Positions 38,276-47,286 of a DNA stretch of 64,000 nucleotides are shown here, in pieces. A model generated the notes under the pieces. That model did no database searches and had not been told where the DNA came from. It was given only the letters and a program-made list of their open reading frames with translations. A program made the position numbers and the translations under genes. The stretch comes from Herbaspirillum sp. DW155 (GTDB lineage Bacteria; Pseudomonadota; Gammaproteobacteria; Burkholderiales; Burkholderiaceae_D). The number at the start of each line of letters is the position of its first letter. Position 1 is the stretch's first letter. Location of the stretch: assembly GCF_037076565.1 (NCBI RefSeq), contig NZ_AP029028.1:2914001-2978000 (forward strand), given 5' to 3'.

Positions 38276-40677
38276 TGTTGGGACTCTCTACGCAGGATCA
38301 GGGTGGACAGCGGCGGCAGGTTCAGTTCGATGGAAGTCGGGTGGCCGTGCCAGCCAAACTCCTGTACCTCGACCTGACCCATGTTGCCGCTGTTGCTGCC
38401 GCCATAGACGGCGGCATCGGTGTTGAGCACTTCGCGCCAGACGCCGTGATGACCGGGGTCAATCGGCGGCACGCCGATGCGGTAACCGGTGCGCGGCACC
38501 GGCGTCAGGTTGACCACGATCAGCACCGGTGGTCCCTCATCGGCATAGCGGAAATACGCCAGCACGCTGTTGACGCTATCGTCGCCCACCGCCCAGGAGA
38601 AACCGTCGGCGCGGCAATCGCGCTGGTGCAAGGCCGGTTCGCTGCGATAGAGATGGTTGAGGTCGCTGACCAGCTGGCGCAACTGGCGGTGGCCGGCGGG
38701 ATGGCCGCCGTGCTCGTCGAGCAGGTGCCAGTAAGGCGACTTGTCGTGATCGAATTCGTCAGGCTGGCCGAACTCGCTGCCCATGAACAGCAGCTTCTTG
38801 CCGGGATGGGTCCACATGAATCCGTAATAGGCCCGCAGGTTGGCAAAGCGCCGCCATTCGTCGCCGGGCATCTTGTTCAACAGGGCGCGCTTGCCGTGGA
38901 CCACCTCATCGTGCGATATCGGCAAGATGAAGTTTTCCGAGAATCCATATAACAAACCGAATGTCATATCGTGATGGTGATAACGACGGAACAGCGGGTC
39001 ATGCTGCATGTAGCGCAGGGTGTCGTTCATCCAGCCCATGTTCCACTTGTAGCTGAAGCCGAGGCCATGATGATCGGCTTCATTCCTGACTTCCGACGTC
39101 ACACCCGGCCAGGAGGTCGATTCCTCGGCGATCATCAGCACGCCCGGGCAGCGCTGCGCCACCACGGTATTGAGTTCGCGCAGGAAGGCCACGGCCTCCA
39201 GGTTTTCGCGCCCGCCGTGGATGTTGGGCACCCATTCGCCGGACTTGCGGCTGTAGTCGCGGTAGAGCATCGAGGCCACCGCATCCACGCGCAGGCCGTC
39301 GACGTGGAAATGCTCGATCCACTCCAGCGCGCTGGCGATGAGGAAGCCGCGCACTTCATTGCGGCCGAGGTTGAAGATCAGCGTATTCCAGTCCTGATGG
39401 AATCCCTCGCGCGGGTCGGCATGTTCGTACAAGGCAGTGCCGTCGAACTGCGCCAGACCATGCTGGTCGCTGGGGAAATGCGCCGGCACCCAGTCCAGCA
39501 GCACGCCGATGCCGGCCTGGTGGCAGCGGTCGACGAAGGCGGCGAAGCGCTCCGGCTTGCCGAAGCGGGCACTGGGCGCAAACATGCTGATGGGTTGGTA
39601 GCCCCAGGAGCCGCCGAAGGGGTGCTCCATCACCGGCATCAGTTCGATATGGGTAAAGCCCATGCCGGCCACGTAAGGAATCAACTGGTCGGCCAGTTCA
39701 TCCCAGCTCAGGTTGCGGTGAGCCTGTTCCGGCACGCGGCGCCAGGAAGCGGGATGCAGTTCGTAGATAGACATCGGCGCCGACAACGACTGGCGCTGCG
39801 CACGCTCGGCCATCCACTGCTGGTCTTGCCAGAGATAGGGCCGCGCATCGGCCACCACCGAGGCCGTGGCGGGCGGCACTTCGGTGGCGCGCGCCACCGG
39901 GTCGGCCTTGAGCGGCAGCAGCACACCGTCGCGGCCGAGGATCTCGTATTTGTAGACGTCGCCGGGACCGATGCGCGGGATGAACAGCTCCCACACGCCC
40001 GCTTCATGACGCAGGTGCATGACGTGGCGGCGCCCGTCCCACTGGTTGAAGTCACCCACCACCGAGACGCGCTCGGCATTGGGCGCCCACACTGCAAAGC
40101 GGGTGCCGGGTACGCCATCGATCTCCATGGGACGTGCGCCCAGGCAATCGGCCAGCTGGCGGTGACGGCCTTCCTGCAGCAGATGCAGGTCGAGTTCGCC
40201 GAGCAGCAGGCCGAAGGCGTACGGATCTTCGGTGCTTTGTACGCTGCGCTGGCCATCCGGGATCAGCCAGTCCACTTCCAGCACATACGGCACCTGATGG
40301 CGGCGCTGGTCCAGGCCGGTAGCCAGGCCACTGAAGAAGCCGCTGGGCTGTCCATGCAGATCAAATTGCTGCAGCTCGCCCAGCAGTGCAGCGCTGTGGC
40401 GGCAGCGCACGCGCACGGCCGCCGCGCCGGGATGGAAGGTGCGGATGGCACAGAGGCCACCGGGCTGGCTGGCATAGCGCGGACCGAGCAGGCTGAAGGG
40501 CTGGCTCAGGCGGCCGGCCAGCAAGGCTTCCAAGAGGCCCTGCTCGTCAAAGGAAAGGGTCAAGGCGGTTTGTTCCAAGGGATGAGGGCAATGAGAGGGG
40601 GGCGCGGAGCTGGCGTCCGAAGACGCCTCCATCGGCCCGGTCGGAGCCCTGTACGCCGTGACAGACATGCCGGACAT
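38272..40677 (-). CDS. glgB: 1,4-alpha-glucan branching enzyme
   Basis: The protein has 801 residues. The ATG at 40677 has AGGAG 5 nt upstream and is preferred over the start 39 bp further out. An extra N-terminal domain precedes the CBM48 ([26 protein letters not shown]), then the barrel with [15 protein letters not shown] (nucleophile), [11 protein letters not shown] (acid Glu) and [12 protein letters not shown] (third Asp). It introduces alpha-1,6 branches into glycogen. The length and double N-domain are those of the long proteobacterial GlgB. Its stop overlaps glgX. A 172-bp gap with a palindromic hairpin separates it from glgA upstream. Confidence 0.96.
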   Translation of the reverse strand: MSGMSVTAYRAPTGPMEASSDASSAPPSHCPHPLEQTALTLSFDEQGLLEALLAGRLSQPFSLLGPRYASQPGGLCAIRTFHPGAAAVRVRCRHSAALLGELQQFDLHGQPSGFFSGLATGLDQRRHQVPYVLEVDWLIPDGQRSVQSTEDPYAFGLLLGELDLHLLQEGRHRQLADCLGARPMEIDGVPGTRFAVWAPNAERVSVVGDFNQWDGRRHVMHLRHEAGVWELFIPRIGPGDVYKYEILGRDGVLLPLKADPVARATEVPPATASVVADARPYLWQDQQWMAERAQRQSLSAPMSIYELHPASWRRVPEQAHRNLSWDELADQLIPYVAGMGFTHIELMPVMEHPFGGSWGYQPISMFAPSARFGKPERFAAFVDRCHQAGIGVLLDWVPAHFPSDQHGLAQFDGTALYEHADPREGFHQDWNTLIFNLGRNEVRGFLIASALEWIEHFHVDGLRVDAVASMLYRDYSRKSGEWVPNIHGGRENLEAVAFLRELNTVVAQRCPGVLMIAEESTSWPGVTSEVRNEADHHGLGFSYKWNMGWMNDTLRYMQHDPLFRRYHHHDMTFGLLYGFSENFILPISHDEVVHGKRALLNKMPGDEWRRFANLRAYYGFMWTHPGKKLLFMGSEFGQPDEFDHDKSPYWHLLDEHGGHPAGHRQLRQLVSDLNHLYRSEPALHQRDCRADGFSWAVGDDSVNSVLAYFRYADEGPPVLIVVNLTPVPRTGYRIGVPPIDPGHHGVWREVLNTDAAVYGGSNSGNMGQVEVQEFGWHGHPTSIELNLPPLSTLILRRESQQ

Positions 40678-40777
40678 GCACACTCCTGTTGTTGTTATCG
40701 GGGTTGATCGAAACATCGCAAAACAGCCAGATCAAAACGGCGCGCAGAGGGCGGCGCGCCGGCAAACACCTCCCCTG

Positions 40778-40797
40778 CCCTGTCCGGCCGGACAGGG
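40778..40797 (-). promoter_or_regulatory. GC-rich hairpin between glgA and glgB
   Basis: CCCTGTCCGG-CCGGACAGGG is a perfect 20-bp palindrome, 53 bp after the glgA stop and about 100 bp before glgB. There is no T-run, so it is a poor intrinsic terminator. It may stabilise the glgA 3' end or set the ratio of glgA to the downstream genes. Confidence 0.5.
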
Positions 40798-40849
40798 TGA
40801 GGATGGGTTCGGAAATCAATTGGGCGCGCAGCCGCGCCCGGCGCGCGCT

Positions 40850-42457
40850 TCAGGCAGCGGCCACCGCAGCCGGCACGCCCACTACGCCTGCCAGCGCAGC
40901 AGCGATGGCAGCGGCCGGACTGGGGATGCGCTCATGCTGTGCGTGAGCGCGCGCCTGGGCTGCAGGACGCTCGACGGGGACCGGACGCGGCACGAACAGC
41001 GGACGCACCGCCATGTCAGCCACATGCGCATAGGCCTCGATGTAGGCGCGGGTCGGACCGGCCCAGTCGCAGTCGATGCTCATGGCATTGCGCTGCAGGC
41101 TCTGCCAGCGTTCGCTGTCGTTGTAGAGCGCGAAGGCGCGTGCGACAGCGTGCTGCATGTCGGCCGCAGTCTCGCCCTCGAAGAGCACACCGGTAGCGTG
41201 TTGCGGGTCGAGATCGACATCGCACACCGTATCGACCAGCCCGCCTACGCGCGAGCCGATGGGGATGGTGCCATAACGCATCGCATACAACGGCGTCAGG
41301 CCGAAGGGTTCGAAGCGGGTCGGATGCAGCAGCATGTCGCTGCCCCCGTGCAGCGCATGGGCGCGGCGTTCGTCGTAGCCGATGTGCACCGCGATGCGAC
41401 CGCGATAGCGCTGCGCCAGATCAAGGAAGGCGGCTTCGTAATGGTGGTCGCCGCAACCCAGCACCACCACCTGCAGGCGCGGATGGCGCGCCATGATGCC
41501 AGGCAGTGCCTCGATCACGACATCGGCCATCTTCTGGTGCGAGATGCGCGACCCCAGCCCCATGACCGGCGCAAACGGATCAACCGGCAGGCCGAAGAGC
41601 TTCTGCAGGTCGCGCTTGCAGGCCGCCTTGCCCTTCATGTTGCCCACGCTGAAGCGGCGGGCGATGAGCGGGTCGTCAGCCGGATTCCACAGGTCGGCAT
41701 CGATGGCATTGGGGATGGCGCGCAGATCGAGCTTGCGGAAGGACAAAATGCCGTCCATGCCGCAGCCGAAGCGCGGCGTCATGATCTCGTGCGCATAGTT
41801 GCGGCTGACGGTGGAGACGCAATCGGAGAAGCGGATACCGGCCTTGAGGAAGGACAGCTTGCCCCAGTATTCCACGCCGTCGCCGGTCAGCAGATGCTGG
41901 GGGATGCCGATCTGCTCAGCCGATTCCAGCGCGAAATTGCCCTGGAAGGCGAGATTGTGGATGGTCAGCATGGTGCCGACGTGATCCAGCCCGCGCAGTT
42001 TCAGGAGGCAGGGAATCAGACTGGCGTGCCAGTCGTTGGCATGCACCACGTGCGGCACAGGCAGGCTGGTTTCACCGGCGCAGATGGCCACGGCGGCGTG
42101 CGACAGGTCGGCAAAGCACAGCGCGTTGTCGTTGAACTCCACGCCCTCGCTGTCGAGATAGGGATTGGCGCCGCGCTGGCGGAACCGTGCCGTATCCAGC
42201 AGCAGGGCCGGCACGTCGGTGCCGGGAATGATGCCGCGCAGGAGGCGGCCGGCGCCGCCGGGCAGACCGTGTTTCAGGCCGATCTGTACCGTGTCGCCGA
42301 GATTGCGGACCGCCTCCGGATAGGCGGGCATGAGGATGCTGGCATCGATGCCGACTTTGCGCAGCGATACCGCCAACGCGGTAATCACGTCGGCCAGGCC
42401 ACCGGTCTTGACGAGCGGTACAGCCTCTGAGCTGACTAACAGAACTCGAGCTTGCAA
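40850..42457 (-). CDS. glgA: Glycogen synthase (GT5)
   Basis: The protein has 535 residues starting at a TTG (42457) with AGGGG 6 nt upstream; no ATG fits better. The GT5 nucleotide-sugar motif is VPLVKTGGLADVITAL near residue 15. HVVHANDWHASLIP and MLTIHNLAFQGNF follow, and the C-terminal donor site has MLLHPTRFEPFGLTPLYAMRYG with the catalytic Glu. It elongates alpha-1,4-glucan from ADP-glucose. Residues after about 485 are a Pro/Ala-rich low-complexity tail (RPVPVERPAAQARAHAQ to the end) not needed in the family. The gene heads the glycogen-trehalose operon; glgC for ADP-glucose and glgP are not in the window. Confidence 0.95.
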   Translation of the reverse strand: MQARVLLVSSEAVPLVKTGGLADVITALAVSLRKVGIDASILMPAYPEAVRNLGDTVQIGLKHGLPGGAGRLLRGIIPGTDVPALLLDTARFRQRGANPYLDSEGVEFNDNALCFADLSHAAVAICAGETSLPVPHVVHANDWHASLIPCLLKLRGLDHVGTMLTIHNLAFQGNFALESAEQIGIPQHLLTGDGVEYWGKLSFLKAGIRFSDCVSTVSRNYAHEIMTPRFGCGMDGILSFRKLDLRAIPNAIDADLWNPADDPLIARRFSVGNMKGKAACKRDLQKLFGLPVDPFAPVMGLGSRISHQKMADVVIEALPGIMARHPRLQVVVLGCGDHHYEAAFLDLAQRYRGRIAVHIGYDERRAHALHGGSDMLLHPTRFEPFGLTPLYAMRYGTIPIGSRVGGLVDTVCDVDLDPQHATGVLFEGETAADMQHAVARAFALYNDSERWQSLQRNAMSIDCDWAGPTRAYIEAYAHVADMAVRPLFVPRPVPVERPAAQARAHAQHERIPSPAAAIAAALAGVVGVPAAVAAA

Positions 42458-42992
42458 GATGGACCCCTAAATGTGTGAAAGCACCTGAGATGGAAAGCAC
42501 CCTTGGCTCGTCGCATCGTGTTGGTCATCGTCCCGGGCGTGGCTTGATCCGGAGGCCGGGGCGACAACGCGTGTCCTTCTTGTTGTGTTGGATGGACTGT
42601 CTTTTGAGCGCCGATGATTGACGTTATACGGACCGCGACAGGCGCTCACTATCGGACAGCGGCCTGAGATGGCGTAGGATGAATCCTACTGTTGCAGCGC
42701 GGCGAAACGGCCCGCACGCGACACGCGAAAAATGCGCGGCCGGGACAGGGATCTGTCGCACTGTCATCGTCGATCACGGAAGAGCTGGCTGCGCTGCATC
42801 GCCAGATACGCTGGGGAAAATTGCTAAATGATTTCGCAGCAAAGACTGCGGAAGAATGTCCCGAACCTTCGTTCAAGAGCTGATTGCGAAGAGCCTCAAG
42901 ATTAGTCACGCGAGGGAAAGGGCGCAAATTGAACCTCGCTATATCCCGATGAAATACATTGCGCCCCGCTATCCCTCATCCGTGACCGGGCA
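42458..42992. other. Intergenic region, 535 bp
   Basis: It lies upstream of glgA and downstream of the dodecin remnant. Short open frames on both strands have no recognisable sequence. The part around 42615-42650 (TTGACGTTATACGG region) is a plausible place for the operon promoter, but no consensus element is convincing. Confidence 0.4.
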
Positions 42993-43184
42993 TCAGGTCT
43001 CGACACGGAAACCGATCTTCAGACCCACCTGGAAATGACCAATGTTGCCGTCCTCGACATGGCCACGACATTGCGTGACCTCGAACCAGTCCTTGCTGGC
43101 GACATCGGCCAATGCCAGCAGCTTGCGTAGGAATGCGTGCGAGGACGAGAGATACGGAAGACGCCCGTTTTTGCTGCGCAGCAA
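42993..43184 (-). pseudogene. Dodecin remnant (C-terminal half intact)
   Basis: The last 33 residues of this frame, KDWFEVTQCRGHVEDGN then IGHFQVGLKIGFRVET, are the flavin-binding second half of dodecin with the usual DWFEV, RGH and KxGFR blocks. The preceding stretch SSSHAFLRKLLALADVAS has the right length for the dodecin helix but little identity. Upstream no ATG, GTG with a ribosome site, or typical HVYK..E..GSS strand is present in frame; another frame shows VFRIS near the expected place, which hints at a frameshift. Dodecin is a 70-residue dodecameric flavin store, so a half gene should not fold. It is either degraded or has an altered N terminus starting at a rare codon. Confidence 0.6.
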
Positions 43185-43467
43185 ATTTCGGTGAAGCGGT
43201 CGCCCGTGGCAGCGACGAAAGGATGAGCAAAAGGATTGCCCTACTTCAACCCTGCCCCGCTTCCTACAAAAATTTAAGTGCAACTGCACCTGTTGCAGCG
43301 CAACCAAACCGGCTAATATTCCATCATCTGGATTGCCAAAACGTTCATATCGCCCCAGTCCGACCTGTTGTCATTGGCCGGCTGATGAGGTCGCAGGACG
43401 GGCGATCCCGCCCGCCGTCGAAGTGCCAGGCGGGCCTGCACGAGATTTTCATCCCTTGGAGATCATC

Positions 43468-43650
43468 ATGTCGCAACTCAACCCTGGCGTTACCGGCACC
43501 CTGCCTGCAGCGGCTCCTGTCAAGGTCATCAGCGCACCGCCCGAAGACCTGCAACACGTCAACGCCGATGCCGATGCAGCCCGCAACCTGACTGCCATCC
43601 GCATTCGCGGGCAACTGGCGGAACTGGACGTGGAGCATCAGCGGGCCTGA
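43468..43650 (+). CDS. Small hypothetical protein, 60 residues
   Basis: The ATG at 43468 has GGAG 6 nt upstream. The product MSQLNPGVTGTLPAAAPVK and following is Ala/Pro-rich at the start, then acidic with a helix RNLTAIRIRGQLAELDVEHQ. There is no signal peptide or membrane segment. A strong terminator 50 bp downstream on the same strand supports a real monocistronic transcript. I do not recognise the family. Confidence 0.5.
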   Translation: MSQLNPGVTGTLPAAAPVKVISAPPEDLQHVNADADAARNLTAIRIRGQLAELDVEHQRA

Positions 43651-43699
43651 GGCTGTCATCGGGTGCTGCGTTTTTTGACCTGAAGCTTCATGCACGTCA

Positions 43700-43755
43700 C
43701 GGCCGGAATCGTGAGGGGCGCCTGCCCTGAGCGGTTCCGGCCGTTTTCTTTTCTT
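43700..43755 (+). terminator. Rho-independent terminator after the 60-residue gene
   Basis: CGGCCGGAA (43700-43708) pairs with TTCCGGCCG (43735-43743), with an inner AGGG/CCCT stem in the loop, and is followed by TTTTCTTTTCTTTTCC. It lies between the small gene and convergent norR and may also cap norR antisense transcription. Confidence 0.8.
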
Positions 43756-43790
43756 TTCCTTCATCTCGCCGCAAACCGCCGTCCCATGGC

Positions 43791-45374
43791 TCAGCGCAAG
43801 CCGAGGCGCTTGGCCAGGCGGTTCAGGTTGGCCCGGTCCACGCCCAGCTCGCGGGCGGTGGCCGCCAGATTGCCATCGTGACGCTGCAGGCTGTCGCTGA
43901 CCAGCTTGCGCTCAAAGCGCTCCACGGCCTCGCGCAAGCCTGTCACTGGCGGCGCCGCACGGCCTGGCGCGACGCCCAGGCCATTCTCGGGCTGGGCGAT
44001 GGGCGCGATCGGAGGGTGATCCAGTTCCAGTGACTGCGCATCGAGCGTCAGGATGCGCGGCCGCTGCGGCTGCGAGGCCAGCGCCCGCAAGGCGCTGCGA
44101 CCGACGAGGTGCTCCAGTTCGCGGATGTTGCCGGGCCAGGAATAGTCCAGCAGCGCGCGCTGCGCATCGGCCGACAGGCGCAGGCTGGACAAGCCCAGCC
44201 GCGCCCGGTTCTGCTCCAGGAAATAGCCCGCCAGCAGCAAGACGTCGCGGCCGCGCTCGCGCAGCGGCGGCACGCGGATGGGAAAGACGGAAAGCCGATG
44301 ATAGAAATCCGCCCGGAAATGGCCGCGCTTGACCTCCTCGGCCAGGTCGCGGTTGGTGGCGGCGATCAGGCGCACGTCCACACGATGCTCACGGTCCGAG
44401 CCGACGCGCTGCAACTGCCCGCTCTGCAGCACGCGCAGCAGCTTGGCCTGCACCGCCAGAGGCAGTTCGCCCACTTCATCCAGGAACAGGGTGCCGCCAT
44501 CGGCCATCTCGAACTTACCGCGCCGGTCGGCCACCGCGCCCGAGAAGGCGCCGCGCACGTGACCGAACAGTTCGCTTTCCACCAGAGTGTCGGGCAAGGC
44601 GGCGCAGTTCAGGCTGATCATGGGCTTGTGGGCGCGCGGCGAGGCAGCATGCAGGGCATGCGCCACCAGCTCCTTGCCGGTGCCGGTTTCGCCGCTGACC
44701 AGAACCGTCATGTCGCTGGGGGCGGCCATGCGGATCTCCTCCATCAGCTGCCGGTGAGCGGCACTCTGGCCGATCAGTTCGCGCTTGCCCCGGCTTTCTT
44801 CCAGCCCCAGCCGGTAGGCTTCGGCGCGCTGGCGCGCCTGCTCGCCGGCCTGCGCCAGCTCATCGATGCGCCCGGCCACGTTCACCGTGGCCGCTGCCAG
44901 CGCGGCAAAGGCTTGCAGCGAGGCCATGTCCACCCCGTCGAAACGGCCGGCGCCCAGCGCATCGAGCGTGACCAGCCCCCAGGGACGGCCATTGACGGCC
45001 AGCGCGCAGCCCATGCAATCGTGCACTTCCAGTGCGCCCGAGTGGACATCGTTCAAGCCATCGACCAGACCATCGTAGGGGTCCGGCAAGGGCGAGTCGG
45101 CCGGAAAGCGCGTCGGCACCGCGTTGGCCAGCAGCACGCCGAAGCGCGGGTGATCGGCGATGCGGAAGCGCCGGCCCAGGGTATCGCCGGAGAGCCCGTC
45201 GATGGCCAGCGGCACCAGCACGTCCCCTTCCAGCCGCAACAAGGCGGCGGCATCGCAGGGAAAGAGCGTGCGCAAGGTCTGCAACAGGCGGCGGTAACGC
45301 TCGCGGTCATCGATCTGGCGCGAAAGATCGGCGACCAGGGGGAGCAAGGCGTCCAGCAAGGCTTTTGAGGTCAT
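43791..45374 (-). CDS. norR: Nitric-oxide-responsive sigma-54 activator NorR
   Basis: The protein has 527 residues. An N-terminal GAF domain (about 20-170) would hold the mononuclear iron that senses NO. The AAA+ domain has Walker [17 protein letters not shown], Walker [15 protein letters not shown] and the sigma-54 contact loop, which reads GAFSGA rather than the usual GAFTGA. A C-terminal Fis-type helix-turn-helix ends [23 protein letters not shown]. It is divergent from hmp and its start codon overlaps one of the GTCA-N3-TGAC boxes, so it should activate hmp and repress itself. The Thr to Ser change in the loop is conservative but uncommon. Confidence 0.94.
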   Translation of the reverse strand: MTSKALLDALLPLVADLSRQIDDRERYRRLLQTLRTLFPCDAAALLRLEGDVLVPLAIDGLSGDTLGRRFRIADHPRFGVLLANAVPTRFPADSPLPDPYDGLVDGLNDVHSGALEVHDCMGCALAVNGRPWGLVTLDALGAGRFDGVDMASLQAFAALAAATVNVAGRIDELAQAGEQARQRAEAYRLGLEESRGKRELIGQSAAHRQLMEEIRMAAPSDMTVLVSGETGTGKELVAHALHAASPRAHKPMISLNCAALPDTLVESELFGHVRGAFSGAVADRRGKFEMADGGTLFLDEVGELPLAVQAKLLRVLQSGQLQRVGSDREHRVDVRLIAATNRDLAEEVKRGHFRADFYHRLSVFPIRVPPLRERGRDVLLLAGYFLEQNRARLGLSSLRLSADAQRALLDYSWPGNIRELEHLVGRSALRALASQPQRPRILTLDAQSLELDHPPIAPIAQPENGLGVAPGRAAPPVTGLREAVERFERKLVSDSLQRHDGNLAATARELGVDRANLNRLAKRLGLR

Positions 45375-45452
45375 ATTGACTACTCATTGATGAATTTGAA
45401 GTCATTATGACACAGGTCACAATCACTCCCTTGCTTTGCAAGTCATTGATTT
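45370..45452 (+). promoter_or_regulatory. NorR-type enhancer boxes between norR and hmp
   Basis: Two perfect inverted repeats, GTCATATTGAC (45370-45380) and GTCATTATGAC (45401-45411), fit the GT-N7-AC NorR pattern. A third, half-conserved copy GTCATTGATTT lies at 45442-45452. Three boxes are also found at E. coli norVW. The first overlaps the norR start codon. Confidence 0.7.
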
Positions 45453-45468
45453 TATTGGCAGCAAGGCG

Positions 45469-45484
45469 TGGCACGGCTTTTGTA
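45469..45484 (+). promoter_or_regulatory. Sigma-54 promoter of hmp
   Basis: TGGCACG-N4-TTGTA matches the -24/-12 consensus TGGCACG-N4-TTGCA with one deviation. It lies 57 bp before the hmp start and just downstream of the NorR boxes. Confidence 0.75.
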
Positions 45485-45540
45485 TTAAGGAGAGTGATCC
45501 GGACATTCCGGCACATCCACACTCTCCTGAAAGGTTCAGC

Positions 45541-46734
45541 ATGCTTACCGATGCCCAACTCGCCATCGTCAAATCCACCGTCCCCCTGCTCGAATCCGGC
45601 GGCGAGGCGCTGACCACCCATTTCTACAAGATGCTCATGCGCGACTATCCGCAGGTGCATCCGCTGTTCAACCGCGCGCACCAGGCCAGCGGCGACCAGC
45701 CACGGGCACTGGCCAATGGCGTGTTGATGTACGCGCGCCACATCGATCGCCTGGAAGAACTGGGCCCGCTGGCCGCGCAGATCATCAACAAGCACGTGGC
45801 CGTACAGGTGCTGCCGGAACACTATCCCATGGTCGGCGACTGCCTGCTGCGCGCCATCCGCGAAGTGCTGGGCGCGGAGATCGCCACCGATGCCGTCATC
45901 GACGCCTGGGCCGCCGCCTATGGCCAGCTGGCCGACATCCTGATCGGTGCCGAGCGCCAGCAATATGACGCCAAGGCCGCCGCACCCGGCGGCTGGCGCG
46001 GGGCGCGCAATTTCGTGGTCACGCGCAAGGTGGCCGAGAGCGAGGAAATCACGTCTTTCTATTTCATGCCCCAGGATGGCGGCGCCCTGCTGGACTTCGA
46101 ACCCGGCCAGTACATCGGCCTGCGCATGGTGGTCGACGGGCTGGAACAGCGCCGCCAGTATTCGCTGTCGGCGCCGCTGCGCCAGAACGGCCAGCCGCTG
46201 CAATATCGCATCAGCGTCAAGCGCGAAGCAGAGGGCAAGGTGTCGCGCCAGCTGCATGACCAGATCCACGTCGGTTCGGTGGTGGAACTGTTCCCGCCGG
46301 CAGGCGACTTTACCCTCACGGCCAGCGACAAGCCGCTGGTGCTCATCAGCGGCGGTGTGGGCATCACGCCCATGATGACCATGCTGGCGGCGGCATTGCC
46401 TGGCGGCCGTCCGGTGCATTTCATCCATGCCGCGCGCCACGGTGGCGTGCAGGCCTTCCGCCGCGAACTGGAAGCACTGGCGGCACAGCATCCGCAACTG
46501 CGGCTGCACTTCTGCCATGAACAGCCACGCGCTGGCGATCCTGCAGCGCATGCCACTGGCTTCATCAATGCAGCGCTGCTGCAGCAGTGGCTTCCTGCCA
46601 CGCGTGATGTCGACGCCTATTTCGTCGGACCCAAGCCCTTCATGAAGACCATCAGGCAGGCACTGGACGAACTGGGCGTACCGGCGGCGCAGAGCCGATA
46701 TGAATTCTTCGGACCGGCTGCAGCACTGCAATAA
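45541..46734 (+). CDS. hmp: Flavohaemoprotein, nitric oxide dioxygenase
   Basis: The protein has 397 residues. The ATG at 45541 has GAAAGG upstream. The globin domain (1-140) starts MLTDAQLAIVKSTVPLL, with distal Tyr in FYKMLMRDYP and proximal His in NKHVAVQVLPEHY. The reductase part has the FAD motif RRQYSLSAP and the NAD motif ISGGVGITPMMTML, and ends SRYEFFGPA. It oxidises NO to nitrate with O2 and NAD(P)H in the cytoplasm. The divergent norR, three NorR boxes and sigma-54 promoter show NO-inducible expression. Confidence 0.97.
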   Translation: MLTDAQLAIVKSTVPLLESGGEALTTHFYKMLMRDYPQVHPLFNRAHQASGDQPRALANGVLMYARHIDRLEELGPLAAQIINKHVAVQVLPEHYPMVGDCLLRAIREVLGAEIATDAVIDAWAAAYGQLADILIGAERQQYDAKAAAPGGWRGARNFVVTRKVAESEEITSFYFMPQDGGALLDFEPGQYIGLRMVVDGLEQRRQYSLSAPLRQNGQPLQYRISVKREAEGKVSRQLHDQIHVGSVVELFPPAGDFTLTASDKPLVLISGGVGITPMMTMLAAALPGGRPVHFIHAARHGGVQAFRRELEALAAQHPQLRLHFCHEQPRAGDPAAHATGFINAALLQQWLPATRDVDAYFVGPKPFMKTIRQALDELGVPAAQSRYEFFGPAAALQ

Positions 46735-46929
46735 GCGCCCGGACGGGCGGCGGCACGGCCACCACCCGCCCGAGCGCGGCAAGAGTCCCGCAAGAGTCGA
46801 CATGAAACTATTTATAAAAATTTACCTGTCCCACGCCGGACGATCCGCCGAAGATTGATCTTCGACAAGTTTTCCGCGACGCAGCAAATGCTATCCTGAG
46901 CGCTCCCCCTCCTCCGCCGAAAGACCGCC

Positions 46930-47286
46930 ATGAGCGAAAAGCTGAGCGCCGAGCGCCATACCCCCGATGAGCTGACCCAGGAACTGGAATCGCTGGACCT
47001 GGAAATCGTCCGCTGCGCCGTGATCTGCCAGGTGCGCCTGTTTGATCCCGGCGTATTGAACCAGGTGATGGACAACAACGATCAAGTCTGCGGCCAGGCC
47101 CATCCGATCGCTTTCCAGAGCCTGCGCGGGCTGCTTTATCTGCATTTCGACATGCACAGGCAACTGGCCCAGACCTACGGCAGCCACGACGCCGAAGAGA
47201 TCATCCGGCGCGTACAAGATCACTTGCGCCCGCGCATCGGCGACCAGTTGGGCCAGCTCTTCGACGCGGGCGGCCCCGCCGCCTGA
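46930..47286 (+). CDS. Conserved-looking hypothetical protein, 118 residues
   Basis: I do not recognise a named family. The product is acidic and helical with no signal or membrane segment. Notable are the ELESLDLEIVRCAVICQVRLFDPGVL segment, the short NDQVCGQAHPIAFQSLRGLL and the HLRPRIGDQLGQLF end. Two cysteines lie in the first half. Codon use matches neighbouring genes and a GAAAG element precedes the ATG, so it is probably real. It ends next to convergent ldhA without overlap. Confidence 0.6.
   Translation: MSEKLSAERHTPDELTQELESLDLEIVRCAVICQVRLFDPGVLNQVMDNNDQVCGQAHPIAFQSLRGLLYLHFDMHRQLAQTYGSHDAEEIIRRVQDHLRPRIGDQLGQLFDAGGPAA

Noticed and set aside
42649..42927. 92-residue minus-strand gene upstream of glgA
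   Set aside because: No ribosome site, no recognisable sequence, and an overlapping plus-strand frame of equal quality.
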